A stretch of DNA of 64,000 nucleotides from Apostichopus japonicus (GCF_037975245.1 NC_092564.1:10950484-11014483); one strand, 5' to 3'; counted from the first letter of the stretch, positions 1-21,479 are shown. The notes: a model not told the origin generated them from the letters alone. Translations and numbers: made by a program.

Positions 1-825
1 TATGAAACCAACTGTGGCTGGCCTCGAACTCGACCGAGTCGTCGGGGAACATGACGCATTTCGGGAAGGGGGCGAACGCCCTCCCCCCCCCCCCGAGTAT
101 ATTTTTTTTATGATATCGCTAGTAATTTCAAAGGAGAAAATGCTTAGATGCAACTCAGAAGGCATGGGAGTGTCATTTCCAGCGATCTGGGAGGCCTTTT
201 TCGGCCAAAATTTTCTTGTATGCTTCGCGCCAACTCGTGGTGGCGCTACGCTTAGATAGTTTGCATACAGGCTTCGCCCGTCCCTTGACAAATTATTCGG
301 TACGCGCCTGTTCGAATTTGTAAAGCAAACAGCAGATATGACATCATATCAGTGAGCATGAAAATGGCGGTTCCAGGTTGAACAGCCTCAAAACTGTCGA
401 TGTGCGTAGTCATAGGAACCCAATTTGATTTGGGGGGCTGTAACGACTTGCCCGAAAGCATAACCTAAATTTTTCGCTAATATGTTAAAGTCAATATTAT
501 ATAAGCAGCATCGGTTATCATCGCATGCCATCGTGTACCGTACGGTCCGTGGAAATTGCGAAGTATACCTCGGGATGCTAATGTAAACAACGAAATGTCT
601 TATGTAGATATAGTAAAAGCACGGAGGTCCAATTATGTCAAATTCTCTTTTACATTAGTAATGGCGAATAAGTCGGCCAAGCTTATAGGACTTTATTTTA
701 ATTATCAAGGAGATTCATTTCCTTTAGCTACATCATTGCAATTTATTTTTCTTTCAGTAGCCCCCCCCCCCCCCCCACCCGCATCCTACGCCTATGTATG
801 TTGTGTTCGGTTTCGGAAATATGAG
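1..825 (+). repeat. Dispersed repeat copy 1 (left end outside window)
   Basis: This stretch matches 2165-2863 over most of its length, with substitutions and indels. The shared blocks run from the opening gaaacca...tggctgg, through the poly-C run near 82, the hairpin module at 132-257, the CGCGCCTG/TTCGAATTTG junction near 310 and the ATGTAAACAACGAAATGTCT block near 580, to the poly-C run near 762 and its CCTATG end. The match begins at base 1, so the element continues to the left. No transposase or reverse transcriptase is visible. The short open frames inside it are not believable genes. Family unknown; it carries hAT-like material inside it. Confidence 0.8.
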
Positions 826-1350
826 AAGAAAGTGTTGAATTTTCTGTTAAAGGGGCTTAAATCGGATTTGAAAAAAGTACAATGCATCCTTTGTCAAATG
901 GTTGTAGCAGTACGTAAATGCCAATGTATAGGGAACAGAATGATTGCTCAAGATCCTGCAAATCCTATTGTACCCAATCAGATTGAATTTTACATCAATG
1001 GCAAGGAAATTTTGTCCAGGCTGACGTAATCCGAATAAAGATTTGATTTTCTTGATTAAGGTGGTTAATCCTGTCTTGATAAGAAAGAACTCAAATTGAT
1101 GAACGGATAATTATACAATGCACTTTCCAGTAGAATGGGCAAATGGAGATTAAAATCGTTGGTAGTTCTCTCCTGAAAGGAATTCTTTAGTGGCGGTCTA
1201 TTGGGAATATGAAAAAAAACGCCATAATTTTTATCGCCATAGTCCTAGTCTGGGGATCTTTCGGAGAGTTAAAACGTTCCAGAATTCTCTGACTAGGTTT
1301 TCTTCATAGTATGTTGTTCCCATATTTTTTATGTCAGAGATTTTTTTAAT

Positions 1351-1488
1351 CACAGCCATACGCAAAGTCTGTACACATTCCTGTGTATTGTATCAAGGCC
1401 AAGCTTAGAGAGATCTTTTGTAGTCACATCCGTACGCAAAGTCTGTTCAATTTCCTGTGTATTGTCTTAAGGCCAAGCTTAGAGTGAG
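1351..1488. repeat. Two-copy tandem repeat, period 74
   Basis: Two adjacent units begin at 1351 and 1425. Both read cgcaaagtctgt, then cctgtgtattgt, then aaggccaagcttagag. A weaker third trace (ggcaaggcttagaa) lies near 1597. The rest of 1030-1738 shows no gene. Confidence 0.75.
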
Positions 1489-2164
1489 AACTGATCGATT
1501 CTGACTAATGTGCCGCACTGACGTCACATCTCGACGTAAGTCGAATTTTACGAATTTTCTGGTAAGACTCATCACAGAAACTAAAATTCATCACAGGGCA
1601 AGGCTTAGAAGGGCGATAGAAAGACAAAAAATGATATGACCTGAAGGACTGGATCACAGTTTTTACTAAAAAAATCCTTTAAATAAAAATGTACATATAT
1701 AAACATTTGTTATCATGACTTGAAAGTATCCTGCATATCAGGCGCATGTCCAGGGAGGGCGTTGGGGCGCGCGCCCCCCGGGTAAGGAAAAGAGGAGAGA
1801 AAAAGAGAAGAAAAAAGGAAAAAAGAGGGGGAAAAAGAGGAGGAGGAGAGGACGGAAGGGGAAAGAAAAAGAAGAAAGAGAGAAAAGGGAGAAAAGGAGG
1901 GAGTAAAAGAAAAACGCCGAGACACCGGGAAGAGAAAGAGGAACAGTGACATCATTACAGCGCTGATCCCCATTATATACACAGGGTAGCCAGTGACGGA
2001 TCAGGATATCGGAAGGGGCGTGTACCTCACCCTACCCCTTTACACCGACAACTCCATTTTTTACGTTTCCAATTTTACCTCTCTCACTCATGATATATAT
2101 ATAATATATATGGTCTATTATAACGCGTGTGTGTGTATACGCCTTAAAAAAATTGTAGAATTGT

Positions 2165-2863
2165 GCTATGAAACCATTTGTGGCTGGTCTCGAACTCGAC
2201 CGTGTCGTCGAGGAACATGACGCATTTCGGGAAGGGGGCGACCGCCCCCCTCCCCCCTTCAGCATGTTTTTTTATGATAGCGCTAGTAATTTCAAAAAAA
2301 AAAGTGCTTAGATGCAACTTACAAAGCCTGGGAAGTGTCATTTCCAGCGATCTGGGAGGCATTTTCGGCCAAAATTTTCTTGTACGCTTCGCGCCAACTT
2401 ATGGTGGCGCTACGCTTAGATACTTTGCCTACAGGCTTCGTTCCTCGCTACGCGCCTGTTCGAATTTGTAAAGCAAACAGCAGATATGACATCATATCAG
2501 TGAGCATGAAAATGGCGTTCCAGGATGAAAAGCCTCAAAACTGTCTGACTTGCCCGAAAAAAATAACCAAACCTTTTTTTGCGCGCGGAGCGCGCGTTCA
2601 ACATGTTAATGTCAATATCATATAAGCAAGCATCAGTTATTACATCGCATGCCATCGTGTACCATACGGTTCGTGAAAGTTGCGCAGTATACCGCGGGGT
2701 GCTAATGTAAACAACGAAATGTCTATATGTAGATGGAGAAAAGCATGAAAGTCCAATTATGTCAAAACTCTCTTTTACATTAGTAATGGCGAATTAGGGG
2801 CTGCACCCCCACCCCCGCCTTGTACGCCTATGTGTATAGTGTTCGCTTTCGGAAATATATGGG
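2165..2863 (+). repeat. Dispersed repeat copy 2
   Basis: Second copy of the repeat seen at 1-825, in the same orientation. It keeps the poly-C run, the hairpin module at 2308-2423, the CGCGCCTG/TTCGAATTTG junction near 2453, the ATGTAAACAACGAAATGTCT block near 2705 and the GCCTATG end. Because both copies share sequence on both sides of the inner CGCGCCTG end, the inner hAT-like end was present before the outer repeat was copied. Confidence 0.8.
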
Positions 2864-3344
2864 TTTTTTTTATTTCCTTCAACGAAGTTTTATAATAGTC
2901 GTTATAAGAGGTTTTAATATTTCTACACCAATAAATTAACTGTGTCTGTATTTTCGCAAATTTCTGACCAACATTCTTCATCACACTTCCCTCTACTCGT
3001 GCAACTTTGACCGGTCTGTAGGGGGTTGAAGGAGGTTTTTCTATATTGGTTGTCCATTGATGAAATTTTGTACAACATTATGGGTATGTTTTGAAGTGAG
3101 TTTATTCACGATAAATGTGAATTTTTAAATTCTGAACGAATAATGGGCTTAAAACATTGAAAAGTGGGGTTGACGGATATTGTGGGCCGCGACGTAGAAT
3201 CACCTACAAAAGCAATGATCCACAGGACATGCGATGAGTTCGAACATGATTTGTGAATGATGACAATCTTCAAAAAGGTTATGGATGGAAAAAACTATTG
3301 GGAAATACTTGGTTCTCAGGCAAAAAGTGTACATCTGGTTGGTC

Positions 3345-3491
3345 ATTTTCAAGCCTGAGAAGTGCCATTTCCGGTGATCTGGGTGGTATCAAAACAAGAA
3401 ATTTTCCTGTACGCTGCGCGCCAACCGATGCTGGCGCTCCGCTTAGACAGTAATTCGCGCCCCGGGTTAGAAAATCCTGGATACGCCCCTG
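3345..3491 (+). mobile_element. Right half of a hAT-like MITE with hairpin module
   Basis: A third copy of the hairpin module (GCGCCAACC...GGCGCTCCGC core) is followed about 40 bp later by a terminal-repeat-like end, ATCCTGGATACGCCCCTG. The two complete MITEs at 17.9-19.0 kb have the same order: module, short spacer, TIR. Confidence 0.55.
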
Positions 3492-3499
3492 CATATAGT

Positions 3500-6298
3500 G
3501 GTTGAAGTTAAAGGTGGATACCGAGTGATATATGGTGACAAACAGATCTAGTCTCCATAGTGCAGCAAAGGAAACAATCTTTTTGCATGTTGTGTGTCAT
3601 GTGCGGACGAGTTGTACCTCGAGGCAGGGGCTTCTTCAGAGCATTATACACGGGGGGGGGGGAGGTTCCATGTTTTATCGACTAAAAACAGAACATACCA
3701 AAGGAAGTGTTGATAAACAAAGCGCGAGTCCAACGGGGTTGGGTCCAGTGGGTTTGATCCCCTAAAGCCTTGCCGAAGGTCCCCTAGTTGGAGTCCATGC
3801 CCACAGAAATGCTAAGGGTTACGGTAATGTTGTGCTAAAATGGGGCAAACTTCGACCTTTATGCTTTCTGGGGGAGAGGTCTTAATGGGAGGGATGGAAA
3901 ATATTATTATGTAAGGTGGTTTAGATGCAAAATGGTGCTGAACTGAATACATGTTGAGTTGTTGATTTTCCTATTGTTTGTTTAAATTATTATTTTTTAG
4001 TAGACCATTTCAATTGAATTAAACCACCACAATGATTTACAAATATAGGGAAGATTTCTACCTTTCCTCTATAGCTGGCCGCCACTAGCATCCCCTTAAT
4101 AATTATTTATTTTGCTGTATTTTTTCATACAAGAACCCAATGTAATGTAGCGTATGTATCATAAGTAAGGTCAAAATGTGATCCAAGCATTATAAGTAAA
4201 GTTAGGGCGTTTGGGAGGAAGCCCCGTAAATAGACTTCCACAATAAGTGTAACAGGTCAATCGACAACAAAAAAATAGTCTGTTCAGCTAAAGGATCATG
4301 TTTCCGTGACGCCAATGAAATCATTCATGTTTTGACATTTTAAGACTCATGGACCTTATCATTCTTCTGATTCAGTGTTTGTCTTCCAACTTCCAAGCGA
4401 TGGTCATTATTGATGTTGACGTCACAAGTAATGTGATTGGCTGAAAACTCCGTAATTGCAAACCTGTTTGGGAAAACAATTCGCGCCCAGCATAGTGCGT
4501 CACTACCTCTCCTTTCTCCCTTCTCTTCTCTCTTCTTTCTCACTTCCTTTTACCTTTCTTCTTTCTCTCCTTCCCTCTTGTTGCTCTTTGATTCATTTTG
4601 CCGACTGTTGCAAAAGTTTGCCCACTGCATGAGTGAATAGGGGTGTCACCCCCCCCCCCCCCTCCCTAGCTACGGCCCTGCGTCGAAGAGCTTTTATGAA
4701 TTACAAAATGACATCCCTCATTTACATAACTTTTAAACTAGGATATCTCCCATGCAAAAGGAACACGATATTTCTTAGCAGTTTGGGGTGGTTATTTTTC
4801 ACAAAGATATGCCTATCTGTTATATAAAGATCAAGGGTTCGTTTTGTGTCTTCTTTAACGTTTTTGATATTTCACGTGGCAGATTGATTGAGCCCGTTTC
4901 TTGTGCGTTTACAAAAAAGGTAAGTGTACACGTATTAACCAACAACTGATGACATAAGAGAACAATCTTAAAATGATTCAGTCTGTAACATATTTTTTTT
5001 TTCAACAAAAAGCTGGAATAAAATTTCTCAAATATTTAAATTTACAGCATCTAGTATATTTATACACTATACTTTTAAATAACGTGTTTAACGCCTATGT
5101 TTTAAGGCCTATATTGAAAATGAAAATGACCTAATGAAAATCTACCAAAATAAGGTTCGTACAATCAATACGCAGAGACACGCTCTATCGAAACGTAATT
5201 TATATTTGGGAAACAGAAAAGCTAATACATTTCTACGCATCTGCTGCTTTGTGCAATTTTAAGTTCGTGCATAAAAAAATCGATCACTTTTGAATGTAAG
5301 ATATTTAAATATGCATTTGAAAACTTGGTTGCACCTTACCTATTCCTAAGTGTCCCGAGTTTTCCCATGCAACATAATTCCAGACATGTAGAACAATGAG
5401 CGTTTATCATTAAATAGAACTGCAATACTATAGTGACTTCTCCACTCCAACCCACCCCTCGCCCCTCCAACTCCTCTCTCCACTCACTTTGTGTATGAGG
5501 AAATAGGCAGTCTAAGGTTGCTTTCCATCGATAATTTCGTAAAGTATCTCTATTACGGGTACTGTAATTTTTCACTATACTACACTTTCTCATGAAGTAT
5601 TAAGAATACTTCCTTCATCGCATTTTTGGTAACGTCAATTTCCAATATGCAATGAATATACCAAAGATGCACGATAAGTTACCCACCCAAATGGCTACAC
5701 AGCCATTTCCCTCATTCCATATGCATTATATTCATCTGTGAGCATACACTGACCTGTAACATCTGCCAAATTGTCCCCATTCGTGAGCCAAACGTCTCCC
5801 TATCCACTTTACCTATCCAACTCTTACACACAAGCAGCAGTGAAGCACTTAATGCACTGTTTCATATAGAAACAAACTAATCTCTATTACTCCATTATGC
5901 TCATTCGTTATTATTTCATTCTCAGAATATATAAATAAGATACTTATAAGCCGATGAATAAGAACTATGTAATATTGCCATCCTACATTCTCGCTAACAC
6001 ATTTTAATATTTTGTAATATTTTTTGATCATTTTATTAGATGAATATACGTTCAAATCGTTCATACTTTATGGTACATTTGCTGATTTGCTCGAACGAAC
6101 CAAAATGTGATAGAGGCTTTTAACTATTGGCAAACTCCTTGAAGCTCATTTCATCTCATTTGATGTTGCTGTAATGTGACGATTTTTACAATGTCGAGAG
6201 TAATCGTCGGTGTTCGTTGTGTCATCGCTTTGTGTTTTGGTCACAGTTGTGAAGACAATTCATTATTAACCAGGATGAAGAGAGCTTCATCATTCAAG
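3500..6298. other. Gene-free flank with repeat remnants
   Basis: No convincing coding exon. It holds a G10 run at 3651-3661, a pyrimidine-rich tract at 4500-4600, and a right-end-like TIR at 4661-4680 (CCCTAGCTACGGCCCTG after a C14 run) with no matching left end. On the minus strand, AATAAA at 6032-6037 lies about 260 bp past the Kelch-like stop codon and is a reasonable polyadenylation signal for that gene. Confidence 0.5.
6032..6037 (-). terminator. Candidate poly(A) signal for the Kelch-like gene
   Basis: AATAAA on the minus strand, about 260 bp beyond the stop codon at 6299. No other good hexamer was noticed between them. Confidence 0.4.
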
Positions 6299-8473
6299 TC
6301 AGGAATCTTTCTTTGACATCCTTGCGACTATGCAGTAGAAAGGATGGCTGAGATTCGGCCATTCTCTCGAATCCTCTACCCACACATTCTTCTTCAAGTC
6401 AAGTTTGTGAGCCTTGCCTGTCTTACTGGCATCCGCGGTCGTAGTTTCAAGGCCATTCTCGCCACCGAAGACATACAATGTCCCATTATTCGAAACGACC
6501 TGATAGCTCATACGTCCTTCCGGGAGCTCTGGTCCAAACCGCCATTCGTTTTCGTCTGGGTTGTAAATCTCGACAGATTTCAACATGTTTTCTGGATCCT
6601 TGTCGTCCTTAGCCACATTGCCACCAATGACGTATATTTCACGGTTGAGTACCCCGACGCCAGCACACGATCTCGGTAAAATCATGCTAGCTACGGTCTC
6701 CCACGAATCTATACGTGGATTGTAACAGTGGACTGTGTCTAACGTCTGGTCGTTCGTTTCACCACCGATACAGTACAATCGACCAAGTACTGCTGCCGAA
6801 CAGTGTTGCTTGATAGGCTTGGGTAAAGGTGCTATAAACCTCCACGAATTGGTAGCTGGGTCGTAACACTCCGCACTATCCAGAGCACCCTCAGCATTGC
6901 AACCTCCTGTGGCATACACGGTACCATCCATAGATGTCATGCTAAACAGCGATCGTTGCACATTCATCGACGACCTTGGCAGCCATTTTCTTTCAAAGTG
7001 ATCGTAGAGAAAGATCCCGCCTCGTCGATAAGATGTGTACGTACGTCGACTGCTGCCGTACTCGGGAGGTTTTCGGCCAGCCACATATATATTATTTTCT
7101 CCGGTAACTGCGCATGCTGCAAACTCCATCATGTCCGGTAGTGCCTTGACACGATAGGTATCACTGTTCAGTGATGCTGCGATAGCCTCAGTATGATTGG
7201 CTAAAAACACAAACATATCACTAAAGGGCATCCCTTTACGGGTGACTGTGTTGATATTACTCAGGTCGAGGTCTTGCCTTCTTTCCCTCAGTACATGGTA
7301 TTGGAGAGCGCGATCAATCATCTGCTGACATGAGCTGTTGCTAGACACGATGCGATCACGCTCAACCACGTCATGGATAAAGTATGGACTCGTTAAAGCA
7401 AACCGGACATTACGCAAAACATCAACGAGATCGTACTTTCTATTATCGATATCACCTCTTATCCATGTTAAGGCAGCTTCGTAGACGGTTTCCTCTCTGT
7501 CGACATTCAGGTCATCCTGAGAGAGAAGGTCGATAACCTTATCTTTGGAGAGACTTAAGAACTCCTCCTCCTTGAATACCTGGTTGAATCGATCACAAAC
7601 CAGCTTCTTGGATTGTTCCTGGAGATTATTACAGTCATGAGCCGCAGCAAAGAAATATATACCGATGCAATTACCAACGGTCACATGATGTTCCAGGAAT
7701 CGTGCACATGCGTCCCGAAGGTTGTTAATTTGAAACATGTTAACCGCTAGCATCAGTCCCTGTACGTTGTCCTCGTTGATTTCAATTTCAGCAGAATACG
7801 CGTACTCTAATATAAGTTTCATCGATGCTGCATCGATTCCACCGATCGAAATTCTGTCCTGATGACTCTCAACGAGTCCACTTGAAAACATGGCGTGAAA
7901 ATATGGACTGCATGCAGCTAATGTCAAACGATGGCACTTGAATTCTTGGTCTTCAACTTCCAAGATAACATCAGTTAAAAGGTCGTCTTCCCACATTTTA
8001 AGCATCTCTTTTAATACAATTGATTTATGTTTTTCGTCTACAAACTTGTATTTGTCTGGGAAGCAACCCATTTCATCAGCTTTATCGGCAACTTTGCTGT
8101 CAGAATCTACACTATTGGCTGATACTAACTTTCCTTGTGATGATCCAGAACCTCGTTTGTCGTCCAATCCTTCGCTAAACTTTTCAAGGCTTGCCAAAAC
8201 AGATGCCAACGACGCACTTGCGGATGAGGCGGAAGATGAGCCTTCCCTAGCCTCTCTATCTCTGGAACTCATGCTGGAGTAATTTGTGGAAAATGAAAAA
8301 GAAGCAGATGGAGAGCTAACGATCATGCTCCGTCTGTCACGTGGTCTGTAGCTAGGTACGGAGTAGTCACTGTCAAGGAGTGCTGCTGCTGCAGATCCAT
8401 CCATGACCGACTTGGCGTTACGTCTCATCGGAGCCGGTGATCTGGTTCCGGAAGCTGATTTGTCTGGATCGGT
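6299..8473 (-). CDS. BTB-BACK-Kelch (Kelch-like) protein, main coding exon
   Basis: An intron-free reading frame of 709 codons from ATG at 8428 to the stop at 6299. Residues 1-120 are Ser/Ala-rich and poorly ordered. Residues about 143-249 form a BTB domain (LLTDVILEV, then FKCHRLTLAACSPYFHAMF). A BACK domain follows to about 355, with the family's L..D.L.V..E..V..A...W pattern. Residues about 435-705 hold Kelch repeats with their GG doublets (YATGGC, YCIGGE, YVIGGN, YVFGGE). Proteins of this build usually recruit substrates to Cullin-3 ubiquitin ligases; that role is inferred from the family. The frame stays open for 15 codons above the ATG, to a TAG that is itself part of a good 3' splice site (cttccattag) at 8474, so the mRNA may enter here from an upstream exon. 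I cannot name the orthologue. Confidence 0.93.
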   Translation of the reverse strand, partial: TDPDKSASGTRSPAPMRRNAKSVMDGSAAAALLDSDYSVPSYRPRDRRSMIVSSPSASFSFSTNYSSMSSRDREAREGSSSASSASASLASVLASLEKFSEGLDDKRGSGSSQGKLVSANSVDSDSKVADKADEMGCFPDKYKFVDEKHKSIVLKEMLKMWEDDLLTDVILEVEDQEFKCHRLTLAACSPYFHAMFSSGLVESHQDRISIGGIDAASMKLILEYAYSAEIEINEDNVQGLMLAVNMFQINNLRDACARFLEHHVTVGNCIGIYFFAAAHDCNNLQEQSKKLVCDRFNQVFKEEEFLSLSKDKVIDLLSQDDLNVDREETVYEAALTWIRGDIDNRKYDLVDVLRNVRFALTSPYFIHDVVERDRIVSSNSSCQQMIDRALQYHVLRERRQDLDLSNINTVTRKGMPFSDMFVFLANHTEAIAASLNSDTYRVKALPDMMEFAACAVTGENNIYVAGRKPPEYGSSRRTYTSYRRGGIFLYDHFERKWLPRSSMNVQRSLFSMTSMDGTVYATGGCNAEGALDSAECYDPATNSWRFIAPLPKPIKQHCSAAVLGRLYCIGGETNDQTLDTVHCYNPRIDSWETVASMILPRSCAGVGVLNREIYVIGGNVAKDDKDPENMLKSVEIYNPDENEWRFGPELPEGRMSYQVVSNNGTLYVFGGENGLETTTADASKTGKAHKLDLKKNVWVEDSREWPNLSHPFYCIVARMSKKDS

Positions 8474-17892
<9,419 letters not shown>

Positions 17893-17900
17893 TCTGAACT

Positions 17901-19013
17901 CAGTGGCGGCGGAACCGGGGGGGGGCTTGGGGGGCTCAGCCCCCCAATAAAAAAGTTGAGGGGCAAATGCATGATAAGCCCCCCCCCCCCCAATATTTAC
18001 CAAGGCTCCGAAACGTGCATCTGCCCATTTTTCAATGCATACTTGTCGATCTGTCCGATGCACACGTTACTATATAGGTGTAATAATTTAAGTAGTAATT
18101 GCTGGGGGATCCTGGTCCCTCGGCCCGTCCCCTGGCTATAGACGACATTGTCACCCCAACCGCGTCTTCACGTCCCGTGAAAAGTGGAAACAGTGGGTGT
18201 GAGTACCGCTAAGCGTAACACAACTTCGTCTTAGGCCAATGACTTGCCTCATTTCAGCCAGTTCTCCAACATCCCCTTACTTAGTGGCGGAGCGTCCATA
18301 TATACAGTCAGGGGGCGGATCCCCCCCCCCCCCTCCTGACGGACTCAAATGGACTGCTGGCGCCCTTTTCAGCTTTTCACTATTTTTAACTTATTCGCGA
18401 TTATTGACTATTTTATTGCGCTCTCATATACCTATTGACATTTGTCATATTCTGTTGGTGTAAGTTTTCCGACAAAATGGCGACGACACCTATTTATTTT
18501 CCGTTTATCTGCAAATTAGCAAGGCCCGGAAAGGGTCATTTCCTGCAATCTAGGGAGTAACTTTACTCAAAAATTGTCTGTACGCTCCGCGCCAACCTGT
18601 GGTGGCGCTCCGCTTAGATAGTGTCGAAAGCGCCCCTACAGACCATTCTTGCTCCCCCCCCTGACCAATACCCCTAGCTCCGCCACTGCCCTTACTACAC
18701 TCAAAAACGTCTTTGCGAGTACACTACGAGTAATAGCTACTCTCTTAAAACACCATCGAATATACAAATTACAATGTTTTTACAGACTTTTACGTGCAAT
18801 CTGAGAAATTGCAGGCTTGAGACCCATATTTTAGGGCTAGGTATTCGCAGCATAAAACACTCGGGAAGTGCCGTTTCCGGCCATCTGGGGGTTTGAAAAA
18901 ACCCAACATTTTCTTGTACGCTCCGCGCCAACCGATGGTGGCGCTCCGCTTAGATAGTCTCCACACATTAGCCCCCCCCCCCCCCCAATAATTTTTCCGT
19001 TCCGCCGCGCCTG
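17901..19013. mobile_element. hAT-type MITE (outer element of a nest)
   Basis: The left end is CAGTGGCGGCGGAAC. The right end, reverse complemented, is CAGGCGCGGCGGAAC, with 13 of 15 positions equal. It is bounded by a perfect 8-bp direct repeat, TCTGAACT, at 17893-17900 and 19014-19021. Eight-bp target duplications and CAG-starting TIRs are typical of hAT elements. Without the second element inside it the original insert would be about 698 bp. No transposase frame remains, so it is non-autonomous. It contains a hairpin module at 18850-18957 near its right end and poly-C/G runs near both ends. Confidence 0.9.
18282..18688. mobile_element. hAT-type MITE (inner element, 407 bp)
   Basis: Ends are TAGTGGCGGAGC and, reverse complemented, CAGTGGCGGAGC (11 of 12). 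A perfect 8-bp duplication, CCCTTACT, lies at 18274-18281 and 18689-18696. It sits wholly inside the 17901-19013 element, so it inserted later. It carries a hairpin module at 18525-18620 and a C13 run just inside the left end. Two different members of what looks like one family are therefore stacked here. Confidence 0.92.
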
Positions 19014-19021
19014 TCTGAACT

Positions 19022-21479
19022 CCCCCTATTTTGTGCCTACGGAGGGGAAGTTATTGCATAATAAAATATGCATTGTACCACCTTTATCGGCCTGTTAAGT
19101 CACTATTGTAACGTTATACTTGATACGTTGTTATTATAATCTATACTGTAGAGTTTTTATTTTCATATGATCTGTTTGTTTACTCTTTTACCTTGCCATT
19201 CTTCTTTGTACTAACTTCATATTTTCAAAGCTTTTTAGCTGTTCTTTAGAGGAGAGAGGTAGAGGGGAGAGAGGAGAGAGGGGAGTGAGAGGTGGGGTGA
19301 AAGGGGGAGAGGGGTTGTCAAGTGCTTGTGTGATTTTCAATGAGATAAGAAAATAAATTATGATTACCAAACTCAAAACTTGTAACACATTCAGCTGATA
19401 TTTACCGTCCAACCACCATTTTATACTTGCATTATAAAATAAACACCTGCATGTGAGTTTCGCACCTTCGGTGCTCTAGTTTATTGCATGACAATGCGAA
19501 TACATTGCAATCTCTGACATATATTTTACCGGGGTTTCTCCATATTTCCCGGGCCCTTAATCGACACACTTACCCTCTCTTTCGTAGAGTTTGAGGAAAG
19601 GAATCCCCTATGGTTCAAACCCTCTAAACTATTTCCAAACACAGTGGAGCGCTAACTTGTACCATGTATGAATAAGGGAAAGTCAAGGGTAACGTTATCT
19701 GCAGATTGACCAACTATTTTACAAGTTTCTTATATTAAGATGGGGTAGGGGTGCGATGGTGTCTTTAAAAGTAAGATGCGGTAATAATATTCGAGTTTAG
19801 CTTTCATTAACTTCTTTTCGCATGGACATCAACAAGATTTGCATTTTTGGAAGTTTAAATTAATATATGTAGTCCAAAGATTATAATTAGCAGTGCATGA
19901 GGAGGGCATTGCATCTTTAAAAACCTTTCATTTTCCTTGGTATTGTTGAAAGCATTGCGCATGGTAAGTCTCTTCAGGAAATAATATCTTCCTTTATCTC
20001 GATATCACCAAATAGAAAAATACCAAACTTGAGTAAATTTATCACTTAAAGCACAAAAATTAAGTTGAACATGTTGAAATAACAGCAAACAGAATATTGT
20101 TGATGACACCTAAATTTGTATTCGTCGACATTTTCTTCATCTTTTTCATCAATGCACAGAATTAAATAGTTAAAATATGTTGTGTTCTTATCCAGATTAC
20201 AGAACTCTAGAATTATTGTTCAATATTCTTATTATTACATCAGCGACTTTGTAGCAACTTTCATGGGAATGAAAAAGAACTATATAATGCAAGTTCTTTA
20301 ACCTGAAAAAAAAAGATTCATTCAAAGAAAATGTTGAAGCTATGAGATTTAACAAGAGTTCAAATTTTTGTATTTTCCAAATATTAAAGTCATACAATTA
20401 TAATTGTAACTTTCCAGATTCATGAACTTCACATAACTTACATTTAGTATCGATTCTGTGAGATAAGTTACACGGATATGAAAATGCGGTCCACCAAGCT
20501 AAGATCGCATTTTGAAATGATCACTTTGAATTCAAATAAAATACGAAGATTCACAAGATTAGGTATCTAGCTACTTTCATTTGCAGAAAAGAAATCTGAA
20601 AAGTGAAAAAAAGTTATTCCAATAACTAGCAACAATAAAACCATTCAAAGAAACATTTATGAAGGCCCAAGATATGATTAACATACTAAGATTTTTTCTG
20701 AATAGGAAGTTTGATAGATATGAGGGATTGTTTGTCCATGACTTTGCTTATTTTTCTTCTTCCTAAAGATCATATTATAGTGGTGTTGGAATCGTATATC
20801 ACCTTGCAGCAGAACAATAATCCAATCATCACACTTAATTTCTCAAGTACCTACTACTCATGTACGATACAACATTGACAACAGGGATGTGTATACAAGG
20901 ACTAGAACATATATATAACATTTGAATCAAATCCTCTCCGAGTTTAAACTTTACAGAGGCATGTTTTCAAGTGCAATTGCTGATGTTGTTCACTTTTGGT
21001 TCTCTAGCAGAAGGGTTTCCTTTCATATCACAAATGATAAGTAGACAATGCATTGACCATAGTTTTTCCGATTGAGACTAGCAATATTTCATATTTGATT
21101 TCTCAGAAAAAGATGACAGCTAGTCAGCAAATCAAGCACCTTTTACTACTGTGTGTGATCTTTCTATGTTGATAGAATCTAAAGAACACTTTATGCAAGT
21201 AATTTTTATTGCAAAGCAATGAAAATGTCCTCATTGTTTCAATTTATTTCATTGAATCAACCTTTCCAATTAATTAAAATTCAGTTCAGAACTGATATTA
21301 CTGTCACCTTGCATCACAAATTGTCAAATTGAATTTTAATTACAATTAACTGGTGAAAGTGTCTTCATACAAACTTGCTCTTCCAATTTCCACTGATTGT
21401 AGCAGACGACATATGACATAAGGATACGCCACTGATACGCCGGTGCTACTGAGATCTCGGCATTGGAACAAACCCAGTG
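19022..21479. other. Gene-free flank
   Basis: No coding exon is recognised. A GA-rich tract lies at 19247-19318. The rest is AT-rich with only short random frames. Confidence 0.5.

Larger units (their letters stand above)
1739..3491. mobile_element. Possible hAT-like element with a second repeat inside
   Basis: The left end reads CAGGCGCATGTCCAGG. The right end, reverse complemented, reads CAGGGGCGTATCCAGG, so 13 of 16 positions agree. CATAT flanks both outer edges, and CTGCATAT occurs at both 1731-1738 and 3489-3496, although the right copy overlaps the element end. This fits one element with the 2165-2863 repeat copy inside it, but the target duplication is ambiguous and the ends could belong to two different insertions. 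A purine-rich run of poor complexity fills 1790-1945. Confidence 0.4.

Noticed and set aside
556-1029. 157-residue frame with a poly-Pro run
   Set aside because: The poly-Pro is the C16 run of the dispersed repeat; the matching region of copy 2 has no such frame.
1713-1982. Basic and Ser/Phe-rich frames near 1.75-1.98 kb
   Set aside because: Both are opposite strands of one purine-rich low-complexity run.
2178-2471. 97-residue frame, with similar peptides at 2-259 and 3253-3453
   Set aside because: Translations of the same non-coding repeat module; frames differ between copies and none shows a known domain.
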